A DNA stretch of 64,000 nucleotides, from assembly GCF_035825295.1 (NCBI RefSeq), contig NZ_JAYMGI010000002.1:1521001-1585000 (forward strand), read 5' to 3'. The position numbers were made by a program, and so were the translations under genes. Source of the stretch: Actinacidiphila sp. DG2A-62 (GTDB lineage Bacteria; Actinomycetota; Actinomycetes; Streptomycetales; Streptomycetaceae). The notes under the pieces were generated by a model. It was not told the origin of the DNA, ran no database searches, and worked only from the letters and a program-made list of their open reading frames with translations. Of the stretch, positions 54,518 to 63,056 are shown in pieces; within the stretch, counting starts at the first letter, position 1, and every line of letters starts with the position of its first letter.

Positions 54518-55599
54518 AGCTCTGCCATCTTTCGGCGCCTGACGAGGAGGATGAAGACGGGTCCGCCGAGCACCGCGGTGACGATGCCGACCTGGAGTTC
54601 CGCGGGCCGGGTGACGACGCGTCCGATCACGTCGGCGCCGAGCAGCAGCACCGGCGAGAGCACCGCCGCGTACGGCACGATCCAGCGCATGTCGGGCCCG
54701 GTGATGCCGCGTACGACGTGCGGCACCATCAGCCCGACGAAGACGATCGGCCCGCAGGCCGCGGTCGCCGCCCCGCACAGCAGGGTGACCGCGATCATCA
54801 CCAGCAGCCGGGTGCGGCCCAGTCGGGCGCCGAGGCCCCGGGCGGTGTCGTCGCCGAGGGCGACCGCGTTGAGCGGGCGCGCGGTGGCGAGCGCGAGCAG
54901 CACGCCGGCGGCGATGAACGGGGCGACATGGCGCACCGTCGACATGTCGGCCGCGGCGAGCGAGCCGACCTGCCAGAACCGCATCCGGTCCAGCGCGACG
55001 TTGTCGGTCAGTTCGACGGCACTGGTCCAGCCCTGGAGCAGCGCGGTGACGGCGGTGCCGGCCAGCGCGAGCCGTACCGGCGTGGCCGACCTGGTGCCGC
55101 CGACCGCGTACACGAGCGTGGCCACCAGCGCGGCGCCCGCCAGCGCGAACCAGACGTAGCCGGTGGTCGAGTCGATCCCGAAGAAGCTGATGCCGGTGAC
55201 GACGGCCGCCGCCGCGCCCGCGTTGACGCCGAGCAGTCCGGGGTCGGCGAGCGGGTTGCGGGTCAGCGCCTGCATCGCGGCGCCGGCGATGCCGAGCGCG
55301 GCGCCCGCCAGCAGGCCCAGCAGGGTGCGCGGGACGCGGAGTCTGCGCACCACCACGTCGTCGTCGGTGCCGGAGTAGTGGAACAGGCCGTGCCACACGT
55401 GGTCCACGGGCACGTCGCGGGCGCCGATGGCGACGCTCGCGGTCGCGACCACGGCGAGCAGCGCGACGGCCAGCAGCAGCCCGGTGGCCCTGCGGGCGTT
55501 CGCCCGGCGCACACTGCCGCGCGGCGCGGACCCGGCGACAGCGGCGGACCGGGCGGGCGGCTCCGGCCGGACGGGTGGGGAGTGACGATCGACCAACAC
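54514..55599 (-). CDS. FecCD-family siderophore permease (first)
   Basis: A 361-residue membrane protein with about nine to ten TM segments, TLLGLLAGAALGIAGAAMQALTRNPLADPGLLGVNAG and GPIVFVGLMVPHVVRGI being the family signatures. It pairs with the second permease to form the inner-membrane channel for ferric siderophore. The GTG start lies 7 bases after the hexamer TAACCT (55607-55612, minus strand), which is part of the iron box, so the mRNA would be leaderless and directly repressible by iron. Confidence 0.92.
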   Translation of the reverse strand: MLVDRHSPPVRPEPPARSAAVAGSAPRGSVRRANARRATGLLLAVALLAVVATASVAIGARDVPVDHVWHGLFHYSGTDDDVVVRRLRVPRTLLGLLAGAALGIAGAAMQALTRNPLADPGLLGVNAGAAAAVVTGISFFGIDSTTGYVWFALAGAALVATLVYAVGGTRSATPVRLALAGTAVTALLQGWTSAVELTDNVALDRMRFWQVGSLAAADMSTVRHVAPFIAAGVLLALATARPLNAVALGDDTARGLGARLGRTRLLVMIAVTLLCGAATAACGPIVFVGLMVPHVVRGITGPDMRWIVPYAAVLSPVLLLGADVIGRVVTRPAELQVGIVTAVLGGPVFILLVRRRKMAEL

Positions 55600-55604
55600 G
55601 AGGG

Positions 55605-55623
55605 TTAGGTTAGCCTAACCTCT
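55605..55623. promoter_or_regulatory. Iron box (IdeR/DmdR-type) between divergent siderophore genes
   Basis: TTAGGTTAGCCTAACCTCT matches the DtxR/IdeR consensus TTAGGTTAGGCTAACCTAA at 16 of 19 positions, with the palindromic core AGGTTAG-C-CTAACCT. It covers the predicted -10 of the leftward permease gene and lies 34 bases before the binding-protein start, so an iron-loaded repressor could close both. Confidence 0.88.
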
Positions 55624-55656
55624 CGGAAGTGCACCTTCGAGCAGAGCGGCAGCCCC

Positions 55657-56724
55657 ATGCATACCTCCCGTTTCGCAGTGACGTCCGGAATGTCCCGGCG
55701 CGGACTCCTCGCCGCCGGCGGCTCCGTGGGCCTCGGCGCGCTCCTCGCCGCGTGCGGGGGCTCGGACGGCGACTCCTCGGGCAGCGGCTCGGGTGACGGC
55801 GGCGGCAAGGGGACGTCCTCCGCCAAGGCGCCCTCCGGCCCGTGGACGTTCACCGACGACCGCAAGAAGACCGTCAGGCTCGACCGCGCGCCCACCAGGC
55901 TGGTCGCCTACGTCGGCGTCGCCGCCGCCCTCCACGACTACGGCATCGAGTGCACCGGAGTCTTCGGCCCGACCAAGCTCAAGAACGGCTCCCCCGACGC
56001 GCAGGCCGGCGACCTGGACGTCTCCAAGGTCACCGTGCTCGGCAACGCCTGGGGCGAGTTCAACATCGAGAAGTACGCCTCGCTCGCCCCGCAGCTGCTG
56101 ATCAGCCACATCTACCAGGCCCCGGCGCTGTGGTACGTGCCCGAGGAGAGCGCCGACAAGATCCTCGCGCTCGCGCCCAGCATCGGCGTCGACCTCGCCG
56201 GCGTCCCGCTGACCAAGCCGCTCCAGCGCTACGCCGACCTCGCCGCCTCCCTCGGCGCGGACATGACGTCCGGTCAGAACGCCGCGCAGAAGACCCGTTT
56301 CGAGCAGGCGTCGGCCGGCCTGCGCGCCGCGGTCAAGGCCCACCCCGGCATCTCTGTGCTGGCCTGCTCGGCGAGCGCCGACTCCTTCTACATCTCCACC
56401 CCGGCCTCGGCCGCCGACCTCAGCTACTACAAGAGCCTCGGCGTGGACTTCGTCGTGCCGAACAAGGTCGAGGGCGGCTTCTTCGAGACCCTCAGCTGGG
56501 AGAACGCCGACAAGTACAAGGCCGACGTGCTGATGCTCGACAACCGCTCGGCGAGCCTGCAGCCCAAGGACCTCACCGGCAAGCCCACCTGGGGGCAGCT
56601 GCCCGCGGTCAAGGCCGGGCAGGTCCTCGGCTGGCCCAGCGAGCCGATCTTCTCCTACGCCAAGTGCGCCGTCCAGATCGAGGCCCTGACCAAGGCCATC
56701 ACCACAGCGAAGAAGGTGAGCTGA
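55657..56724 (+). CDS. Iron-siderophore substrate-binding lipoprotein
   Basis: A 355-residue exported protein. Twin-Arg (MSRRGLLAAGG) with lipobox LLAAC (Cys33) predicts Tat-type or Sec-type lipoprotein export. A Ser/Gly linker precedes the FepB/FhuD-like periplasmic-binding domain (VRLDRAPTRLVAYVGVAAALHDYGIE... KPTWGQLPAVKAGQV). It delivers the ferric siderophore to the divergent permeases. The ATG at 55657 has a weak GAGCGGC upstream; the ATG of MSRRG, 33 bases on, is possible. Confidence 0.9.
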   Translation: MHTSRFAVTSGMSRRGLLAAGGSVGLGALLAACGGSDGDSSGSGSGDGGGKGTSSAKAPSGPWTFTDDRKKTVRLDRAPTRLVAYVGVAAALHDYGIECTGVFGPTKLKNGSPDAQAGDLDVSKVTVLGNAWGEFNIEKYASLAPQLLISHIYQAPALWYVPEESADKILALAPSIGVDLAGVPLTKPLQRYADLAASLGADMTSGQNAAQKTRFEQASAGLRAAVKAHPGISVLACSASADSFYISTPASAADLSYYKSLGVDFVVPNKVEGGFFETLSWENADKYKADVLMLDNRSASLQPKDLTGKPTWGQLPAVKAGQVLGWPSEPIFSYAKCAVQIEALTKAITTAKKVS

Positions 56725-56728
56725 CGCC

Positions 56729-57634
56729 ATGACGATCGCCGACCAGGAGCAGGCCGGACCCCGGACCACCCCGCGAGCCGCCGCGACGCACGACGAGCCG
56801 GCCGCGCCCCGCGTCCCGTACGGCTTCTTCCACCCGCGGGTGGTCGCGACGCGGCGGCTGTCCCCGACGCTGGTGCGCGTCGTGCTCGGCTGCGACGAGC
56901 TGAGCGCGGTGGTCAGCGGCGGCCGCGACCAGCGGTTCAAGCTGTTCCTGCCGCAGCCGGGCCAGGACGCGCCGGTGCTGCCCGAGGTGCTGGACCTCGA
57001 CTGGTACCCGCGGTGGCGGGAGCTCGACCCGGCGGTGCGCGGCATCATGCGCACGTACACGATCCGCGCGGTGCGGCAGGACCCGCCCGAGATCGACGTG
57101 GACTTCGCCCTGCACGGCGACCTCGGGCCGGCCTCGCGCTGGGCGCGGCGGGCCGCGCCCGGCGACACGGTGTCGATCCTCGCGCCGGTGGTCCACGACA
57201 ACGGCGGCGTCGAGTTCCAGCTGCCGCAGGACGCCCGGTGGGCGCTGCTCGCCGCGGACGAGACCGCGCTGCCCGCCGTCGCCGGCATCCTGGGGTCGCT
57301 GCCGGTGGGACTGCCGGTGCGCGTCTGGATCGAGGTCGCCCACCCCGACGACCGCGTCGACCTGCCGACCCGGGCCGACGCCGAGATCACCTGGCTGGTC
57401 CGCCCCTGCTCCCCCGTCGCCGAGTCCGTCGCGGCGGCCGAGCTGCCCGGCCCCGCCGGCACCGGCTACGCCTGGATCGCCGGCGAGGCGTCGCACGTGC
57501 GCGCCCTGCGCCGCCACCTGGTCGGCGAACGCGGCCTGGACCGCCGCAGGGTCTCCTTCACCGGCTACTGGCGCCGCGGCACCACGGAGGACGACCTGCT
57601 GGAGGCCGCGGTGGCGGCAGCGGCGGCCGACTGA
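56729..57634 (+). CDS. Siderophore-interacting protein (FAD-type ferric reductase)
   Basis: A 301-residue cytoplasmic flavoprotein of the SIP/ViuB family. RTYTIRAVR is the FAD-binding motif, with ASRWARRAAPGDTVSILAP and WIAGEASHVRALRRHLV. It reduces ferric siderophore after uptake, releasing iron. It follows the binding-protein gene by four bases and is surely co-transcribed with it; AAGGTGAG upstream. It ends 30 bases from the convergent HAD gene. Confidence 0.93.
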   Translation: MTIADQEQAGPRTTPRAAATHDEPAAPRVPYGFFHPRVVATRRLSPTLVRVVLGCDELSAVVSGGRDQRFKLFLPQPGQDAPVLPEVLDLDWYPRWRELDPAVRGIMRTYTIRAVRQDPPEIDVDFALHGDLGPASRWARRAAPGDTVSILAPVVHDNGGVEFQLPQDARWALLAADETALPAVAGILGSLPVGLPVRVWIEVAHPDDRVDLPTRADAEITWLVRPCSPVAESVAAAELPGPAGTGYAWIAGEASHVRALRRHLVGERGLDRRRVSFTGYWRRGTTEDDLLEAAVAAAAAD

Positions 57635-57664
57635 CCGGCGGCCGTCGCCCGCCCCCGCGCGGTC

Positions 57665-58705
57665 TCAGAAGCCGACCCGCGCCAGCGCCTTCGCCGCGTC
57701 CAGATCGCACCGGCCGTCCGCCGCCGCCGTCCAGGCGGCGGCGCACAGCGCGCGCAGGCCGTCCAGCGGCGCGCCGCCGCCGTCGGCGCGCAGGGCGCCG
57801 GACGCGGTGTCGGCGACCGCCGTCCAACCGCCGCAGGCGAAGCCGGAGTCCGCCCCGGAGCCGTCCGCCGCGCGGACCTCCGGATGCGGCGCCAGCAGGT
57901 CCCGCAGGTCCGCGCCGACGTAGGTGGGCCGGTGCCGCGGCCCGGCGGCGAGCAGCGCGGCCGGCGTGGTCACCCCGGTCAGGACCAGCAGCGAGTCGAC
58001 GCCGCCCGCGAACGCCCCCTCGATGTCGGTGTCCAGCCGGTCCCCGACCACCAGCGGCCGGCGCGCGCCGGTCCTGATCACCGTCTCGCGGTGCATCGGC
58101 GGCAGCGGCTTGCCCGCCACCTGCGGCGTGCCGCCGGTGGCGATCCGCACCACCTCCACGGCCGCGCCGTTGCCCGGCGCGATCCCCCGCGGACTGGGGA
58201 TGGTCAGGTCGGTGTTCGAGGCGAACCACGGCACGCCCGCGTTGACCGCGTAGGCCATCTCCCGCAGCTGCGACCAGCGCAGGTCCGGCGCGTAGCCCTG
58301 GACCGCGGCGGCCGGGCCGTCCTCCGCGGACTCCACCGGGACCAGGCCGCGTTCGCGCAGCGCCGTCCACAACCCCTCACCACCCGCCACCAGGACCTTC
58401 GCGCCCGCCGGCACCTGGTCCGCGATCAGCCGGGCCACCGCCTGCGCGGAGGTCACCACGTCCTCGGCCGCCGCGGGCACCCCGAGCCGCGTCAGATGCT
58501 CGGCGACGGCCTGCGGCGTACGGGCCGCGTTGTTCGTCACGTACGCCAGCCTCATGCCGTGCCCGCGCGCCGCCTCCAGCGACTCCACGGCGTGGTCGAT
58601 GGCGTCGCCGCCCGCGTACACGACGCCGTCCAGGTCCAGCAGCGCCGTGTCGTACGCCGTGTCCAGCGCCTCGGTGCTGCCGTCCGGCGTGGTCCGAAGG
58701 GTCAT
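57665..58705 (-). CDS. HAD-IIA family phosphatase (NagD-like)
   Basis: A 346-residue phosphatase. HAD motif I is LLDLDGVVYAG (Asp24, Asp26), motif II is in YVTNNAARTP, and the conserved late part is PLVVGDRLDTDIEGAF with the C2-cap between. Family members act on phosphoglycolate or 4-nitrophenyl phosphate-like substrates. The C-terminal about 95 residues (ADGSGADSGFACGG...) are an actinobacterial extension of unknown function. GGAG precedes the ATG by about 9 bases. Confidence 0.9.
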   Translation of the reverse strand: MTLRTTPDGSTEALDTAYDTALLDLDGVVYAGGDAIDHAVESLEAARGHGMRLAYVTNNAARTPQAVAEHLTRLGVPAAAEDVVTSAQAVARLIADQVPAGAKVLVAGGEGLWTALRERGLVPVESAEDGPAAAVQGYAPDLRWSQLREMAYAVNAGVPWFASNTDLTIPSPRGIAPGNGAAVEVVRIATGGTPQVAGKPLPPMHRETVIRTGARRPLVVGDRLDTDIEGAFAGGVDSLLVLTGVTTPAALLAAGPRHRPTYVGADLRDLLAPHPEVRAADGSGADSGFACGGWTAVADTASGALRADGGGAPLDGLRALCAAAWTAAADGRCDLDAAKALARVGF

Positions 58706-58797
58706 GGCGGATCGCTCCTCATCGCGGGTCGTCGACGCTCCGATCATCCCCCATGGCCGGCGTCCCACGGCCACCGCCCGCTGGGCACGCGCTGTCA

Positions 58798-58803
58798 TAC
58801 GAT
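58798..58803 (+). promoter_or_regulatory. -10 hexamer of the DUF1015 gene (leaderless)
   Basis: TACGAT ends 6 bases before the ATG; no Shine-Dalgarno. Confidence 0.5.
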
Positions 58804-58809
58804 GCGCTG

Positions 58810-60240
58810 ATGGACACCCCCGGCATTCCCGGCACGCCCGGCGCCCCGGAGACCCCGGAGCCGTCGCCGGAGCGCGGGCTGTGCCTCGCGCCCTTCCGCG
58901 GCCTGCGCTACGTGCCCGAGCGGGTCGGCAGCCTGGCCGCCGTCACCTCGCCGCCGTACGACGTGGTGGTGCGCCCCGACGGCCAGCGCCGGCTGGAGAC
59001 CGCCGACCCGTACAACGTGGTCCGGCTGATCCTGCCCGACGCCGCGACCGCCGAGGAGCAGCACCGCAAGGCCGCCCGCACCCTCGACCGCTGGCTGCGC
59101 GACGGCGTGCTCGCCCCCGACCCGCGACCGGCGCTCTACGTCTACGAGCAGCGCGACGGCGACCACCTCCAGCGCGGCGTGATCGGCGCGCTGCGGCTGA
59201 GCCCGCCGGAGGACGGCGTCGTGCTGCCGCACGAGGACGTGATGCCCGGCCCGGTCGCCGACCGCGCCGCGCTGATGCGCGCGACCGGCGCGAACCTCGA
59301 ACCGCTGCTACTGGCCTACCGCGGCGGGGTGGCGACCGCCGAGGTCGTCGAACGCGTCGCGGCCGGGGACGCGGCCCCCGGACAAGGGACGCCGGGGGAC
59401 GCGGCGCCGAGGGACGGACGATCCGGGGACGCGGCCACCGGGCCGGCTCCCCACGGACGCCGCGCGCCCGCGCGTGCCGACGCCACCCGTCCCGTCGCGC
59501 CCCTGCTGACCACGACGACCGACGACGGCGTACGGCACCGGCTGTGGGCGCTCACCGACCCCGCCGACCTCGCCGCCGTCACCGCCGACCTCGCCACCCG
59601 CCAGGCGCTGATCGCCGACGGCCACCACCGCTGGGCCACCTACCGCCGCCTGCAGGCCGCACACCCGCCCGGCACCCCCTGGGACTTCGGCCTGGTCCTG
59701 CTCGTCGACACCGCCCGCTACCCGCTGCGGGTCCGGGCCATCCACCGCGTCCTGCCGCGGCTGCGCGCCGCCGACGCCCTGGCCGCCGCCGCGGAAGTCT
59801 TCCGGGTACGCCGCCTGGACGGCGGTCTCGACCGGGCGCTCGCCGCCCTGGCCGACTCCGCCGCGGACGGCAACGCCTTCGTCCTGGCCGGCGACGGCTT
59901 CCACCTGCTCGACCGGCCGGACCCGGCGCGGCTGGACGCCCGCGTGCCGCACGACCGCCCCGAGACCTGGCGCCGCCTGGACGCCACCGTGCTGCACAGC
60001 CTGCTGCTCGACCACGTCTGGCGGGTGCCGGACACCCCCGACCACATCCGCTACATCCACGACACGCGGGAGGCCGTCGCGCTGGCCGAACGCCTCGGCG
60101 GCACGGCCGTGTTGCTGCACCCGGTACGCGAACGCGTGGTGCTCGACCTGGCCCGGCAGGGGGTGATGATGCCCCGCAAGTCGACGTCCTTCGGGCCCAA
60201 GGCCGGCGGCCTGGTCATGCGGCGCGTCGACCTCGCCTGA
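58810..60240 (+). CDS. DUF1015 family protein
   Basis: A 476-residue protein with the family pattern: FRGLRYVPERVGSLAAVTSPPYDVV at the start, PYNVVRLILPD, ALYVYEQ, IGALRL, and the core IADGHHRWATYRRLQ, ending in MMPRKSTSFGPKAGGLVMRRVD. A GDAAP/GD repeat insert lies near 190-225. DUF1015 proteins occur near HPr-like and SerA genes in other bacteria; the biochemical role is unproven. Leaderless start fixed by the -10 at 58798. Confidence 0.9.
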   Translation: MDTPGIPGTPGAPETPEPSPERGLCLAPFRGLRYVPERVGSLAAVTSPPYDVVVRPDGQRRLETADPYNVVRLILPDAATAEEQHRKAARTLDRWLRDGVLAPDPRPALYVYEQRDGDHLQRGVIGALRLSPPEDGVVLPHEDVMPGPVADRAALMRATGANLEPLLLAYRGGVATAEVVERVAAGDAAPGQGTPGDAAPRDGRSGDAATGPAPHGRRAPARADATRPVAPLLTTTTDDGVRHRLWALTDPADLAAVTADLATRQALIADGHHRWATYRRLQAAHPPGTPWDFGLVLLVDTARYPLRVRAIHRVLPRLRAADALAAAAEVFRVRRLDGGLDRALAALADSAADGNAFVLAGDGFHLLDRPDPARLDARVPHDRPETWRRLDATVLHSLLLDHVWRVPDTPDHIRYIHDTREAVALAERLGGTAVLLHPVRERVVLDLARQGVMMPRKSTSFGPKAGGLVMRRVDLA

Positions 60241-60272
60241 CGCCGCTGGCGCGCGCCCCGGCGCGGGACACG

Positions 60273-60311
60273 CGAAGGGCGGCGCCCGCGGTGTGCGGGC
60301 GCCGCCCTTCG
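60273..60311. terminator. Bidirectional terminator with 17-base stem
   Basis: CGAAGGGCGGCGCCCGC / GCGGGCGCCGCCCTTCG is a perfect 17-base stem with a five-base loop, between the convergent DUF1015 and RDD-repeat genes. Confidence 0.85.
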
Positions 60312-60335
60312 GTCGTGCGCGGACGCGCGCTCCGG

Positions 60336-62663
60336 TCAGTCCTCGTCGCGCTCGGCGGGCGCGGCGGCCGGCTCGCGGAAGGGCGAGTCGAGGAACGAGG
60401 AGGAGGAGGCGGCGGCGGTGGTGGTGGAGGCGGCGGTGGAGGGGTCCGCCTCGTCCTTCCCGTCGGACGCGACGTGCGCGTCGGCGTCGGTTCCGGCGTC
60501 GGTCTCGGCCTTCACCGCGTCCTCGCCGTCCGCGTCCTTCTCCTCGGGACCGTCGAGGCCGCCCTCGTCGTCCTTGCCGTCCAGGTCGTCCAGGTCGTCT
60601 TCGTCGTCCAGGTCGTCGGTGTCGCCGGCGTCGTCCCGGTCGTCCTCGGCATCGTCCTCGTCGAGGTCGTCCCGGTCGTCGGCACGGTCGTCATCGTCAT
60701 CGGCGTCGTCCTCGCCCAGGTCCGCGGCCGCGGTCGCGGCAGGGGCTGCCGCCGCGTCGTCGGCCCGGTCCTCCGCGTCCTGGTCGCGGTCGTCGTCCGC
60801 GTGCTCGTCGAACACGTCCACGAACTCGACGCCGTCGAGCTGGGCGAGCCGGTCGGAGGCGTCCGTGGTGCCGTTGTGGTCGGCCTCCAGCGCCTTGGCG
60901 AACCACTCGCGCGCCTCGCTCTCACGCCCGACGCCGAGCAGCGCGTCCGCGTAGGCGTACCGCAGCCGCGCGGTCCACGGATGCACCGCGCTGGAGGCCA
61001 GCTCCGGACTCTGCAGGGTCACCACGGCGGCGTCGGCCTGGCCCATGTCCTGCCGTGCGCCGGCCGCGACCAGGCGCATCTCGACCTGGCCGGCCTTGTC
61101 CAGCTTCTGCACCTCGGGAGCACCGGCCATCTCCAGCGCGCGCTCCGGGCGGCCGAGGCCGCGCTCGCAGTCGGCCATCACCGGCCACAGGTCGACCGTG
61201 CCGGTCATCCGCCGGGTGGCGCGGAACTCGGCGAGCGCCTCGGCGTACCGCTCCGTGGCGTACGACGCGAAGCCCGCGGCCTCCCGCACCGCCGCGACCC
61301 GCGACGCCAGCCGCAGCGCGACGCGCGAGTACGCGTACGCCTGCTCCGGCTCCTCGTCGAGCAGCCGGGCCACCATGACCAGGTTGCGCGACACGTCCTC
61401 GGCGAGCGTCTTGGGCAGGCTCATCAGCTCCTGACGCACGCTCGGGTCGATCTCCTGCCCGGTCACCTCGTCGGGGATCGGCAGCCGCTTCACCGGCTCC
61501 CGCTCCTCCCGGCGCTCGTCCCGGCCGCGGTTCTCGAACCGGCCGCGCCCCTGCACGACCGGACGCCGGCCCTGGCCGCCGCGCTCGTCGCGCCCGCCGC
61601 GGTCCCGGTCGCCCTCGCGCCGCGGCCCGCGCGGCCGCTCGTCACGGCGATCGTCGCGCCGGTCGTCCCTGCGGTCGTCACGGCCGTACGACGGCCGGTC
61701 GTCCCGCCGGAAGCCGCCGCCGTGGCCGCGGTCGTCACGGGGACGGTCGTAGCGCGGCCGGTCATCACGAGGACGGTCGTCACGCGGACGGTAGCCGCCA
61801 CCCTGGCGGTCGTCGCGCGGCCGGTCGTACGACGGACGGTCGTCACGCCGGAACCCACCGCCGTGGCCGCGGTCGTCACGGCGGAACCCACCGCCGTGGC
61901 CGCGGTCGTCACGGCGGAAGCCACCACCGGGCCGGTCCTCCCGCGGACGGTAACCGCCGGGGCGGTCGTCACGCCGGAACCCGCCGCGGGGCCGGTCGTC
62001 GCGCCGATCGTCACGGGGACGGTCGTCACGGGGACGGTAGCCGCCGCCCTGACGGTCATCGCGCGGCCGGTCGTACGACGGACGGTCGTCACGCCGGAAC
62101 CCACCGGGCCGATCGTCCCTGCGGAAGCCACCGCCCTGCCGGTCGTCCCGCCGGTAGCCGCCGCCGGAGCCCCGGTCGTCGCGGGGGCGGTCGTAGCGCG
62201 GCCGGTCATCACGAGGACGGTCGTCACGGGGACGGTAGCCGCCGCCCTGACGGTCGTCGTCGCGGCGGGGACCGCGCGGCCGGTCCTCCCGGGGACGGAA
62301 ACCGCCCGGACGGTCGTCACGGCGGTAGCCGCCGCCGGAGCCCCGGTCGTCGTCGCGGCGCGGGCCGCGCGGCCGGTCGTCCCGGCGCTCGTACGGCGGA
62401 CGGTCGTCGCGGGAGCGGTAACCGCCGCCGCCCTGACGGTCGTCGTCCCGACGCGGACCACGCGGCCGGTCGTCGTCGCGACGGTCGTCCCGCCGGTTGT
62501 ACGAGGGGCGGTCGTCGCGACGGTAACCGCCGCCGGCCGGGCCGCGGTCGTCGCGGCGCGGGCCCCTCGGACGGTCGTCACGTCGGTCCTCGCGGCGGAA
62601 GCCGCCGCCGCGCGAGTCCCGACGCTCAGGGCGTTCGGGCTGGTCTTCGGGCGAGTTGGACAT
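60336..62663 (-). CDS. Large disordered TPR protein with RDD repeats and acidic tail
   Basis: A 775-residue protein in three parts. Residues about 10-385 are dozens of degenerate RDDRP/GGGxRRDDR units, an RGG-like, strongly charged, probably disordered tract. Residues about 395-620 are a helical TPR-like domain (RNLVMVARLLDEEPEQAYAYSRVALRLASRV... SEAREWFAKALEADHNGTTDASDRLAQLDG). Residues about 620-775 are mostly Asp/Glu (DDLDDEDDLDDLDGKDD). There is no enzyme motif. The mix suggests binding of RNA or ribosome-like polyanions through the basic part. It lies next to, and in the same direction as, the rRNA operon, but a terminator separates them. AGGAG precedes the ATG by 8 bases. Confidence 0.88.
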   Translation of the reverse strand: MSNSPEDQPERPERRDSRGGGFRREDRRDDRPRGPRRDDRGPAGGGYRRDDRPSYNRRDDRRDDDRPRGPRRDDDRQGGGGYRSRDDRPPYERRDDRPRGPRRDDDRGSGGGYRRDDRPGGFRPREDRPRGPRRDDDRQGGGYRPRDDRPRDDRPRYDRPRDDRGSGGGYRRDDRQGGGFRRDDRPGGFRRDDRPSYDRPRDDRQGGGYRPRDDRPRDDRRDDRPRGGFRRDDRPGGYRPREDRPGGGFRRDDRGHGGGFRRDDRGHGGGFRRDDRPSYDRPRDDRQGGGYRPRDDRPRDDRPRYDRPRDDRGHGGGFRRDDRPSYGRDDRRDDRRDDRRDERPRGPRREGDRDRGGRDERGGQGRRPVVQGRGRFENRGRDERREEREPVKRLPIPDEVTGQEIDPSVRQELMSLPKTLAEDVSRNLVMVARLLDEEPEQAYAYSRVALRLASRVAAVREAAGFASYATERYAEALAEFRATRRMTGTVDLWPVMADCERGLGRPERALEMAGAPEVQKLDKAGQVEMRLVAAGARQDMGQADAAVVTLQSPELASSAVHPWTARLRYAYADALLGVGRESEAREWFAKALEADHNGTTDASDRLAQLDGVEFVDVFDEHADDDRDQDAEDRADDAAAAPAATAAADLGEDDADDDDDRADDRDDLDEDDAEDDRDDAGDTDDLDDEDDLDDLDGKDDEGGLDGPEEKDADGEDAVKAETDAGTDADAHVASDGKDEADPSTAASTTTAAASSSSFLDSPFREPAAAPAERDED
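61500..62630. repeat. Degenerate coding repeats for RDDRP/GGGYRRDDR
   Basis: About 1.1 kb of short, shuffled repeats built from CGGTCGTCACGGG-type words, encoding the basic N-terminal tract. They also create a very long open frame on the opposite strand that is not a gene. Confidence 0.85.
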
Positions 62664-62745
62664 CGACGTGACTCCTGTCGGATCGTGCTGCTGTACTGCA
62701 AGTCTCCCGTAGCGGACGGGAGGGCGCGCATTGTGCGCGGAACGC
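62664..62745. promoter_or_regulatory. Leader/promoter region of the RDD-repeat gene
   Basis: Contains a perfect 7-base hairpin CTCCCGT / ACGGGAG (62704-62710 with 62716-62722) and a dyad GCGCGCA-ttg-TGCGCG (about 62724-62739). It lies between the rRNA terminator and the gene; no clear -35/-10 pair was found. Confidence 0.4.
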
Positions 62746-62789
62746 AAAAGGACCCCCGGTCCCAGCGCTCAGGCCAGGACCGAGGGTCC
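62746..62789 (-). terminator. rRNA operon terminator
   Basis: On the minus strand GGACCCTCGGTCC pairs with GGACCGGGGGTCC (13 bases, one G-U), followed by UUUU. It is a canonical rho-independent terminator 11 bases past the 5S gene. Confidence 0.9.
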
Positions 62790-62800
62790 AGAATGATTGT

Positions 62801-62917
62801 TCGGCGGCGTCCTACTCTCCCACAGGGTCCCCCCTGCAGTACCATCGGCGCTGAAAGGCTTAGCTTCCGGGTTCGGAATGTAACCGGGCGTTTCCCTCAC
62901 GCTATGACCACCGAAAC
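62801..62917 (-). rRNA. rrf: 5S ribosomal RNA
   Basis: On the minus strand the gene begins GTTTCGGTGGTCATAGCG and ends near GACGCCGCCGA. The internal AACCCGGAAGCTAAGCC and the GGGGGGACCC/TGGGAGAGTAGG segments are the usual actinomycete 5S. Boundaries are uncertain by about two bases. Confidence 0.95.
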
Positions 62918-63056
62918 ACTATCGGGCCGTCCCGCCGGAGCGGAACTGCGACAGAGTCCAAGCGAACAAGCACACTTTTCAGTTGAGCGTTCTGTTCACC
63001 GGTGCGACTGTTCGCAACCCGGGAACCAAACAGTGGACGCGAGCACAGCAATATGT

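Noticed and set aside
62918..63056. A tRNA gene in the 23S-5S spacer
   Set aside because: No cloverleaf or TTCGA-type T-loop could be found; the spacer looks like ordinary rRNA processing sequence.
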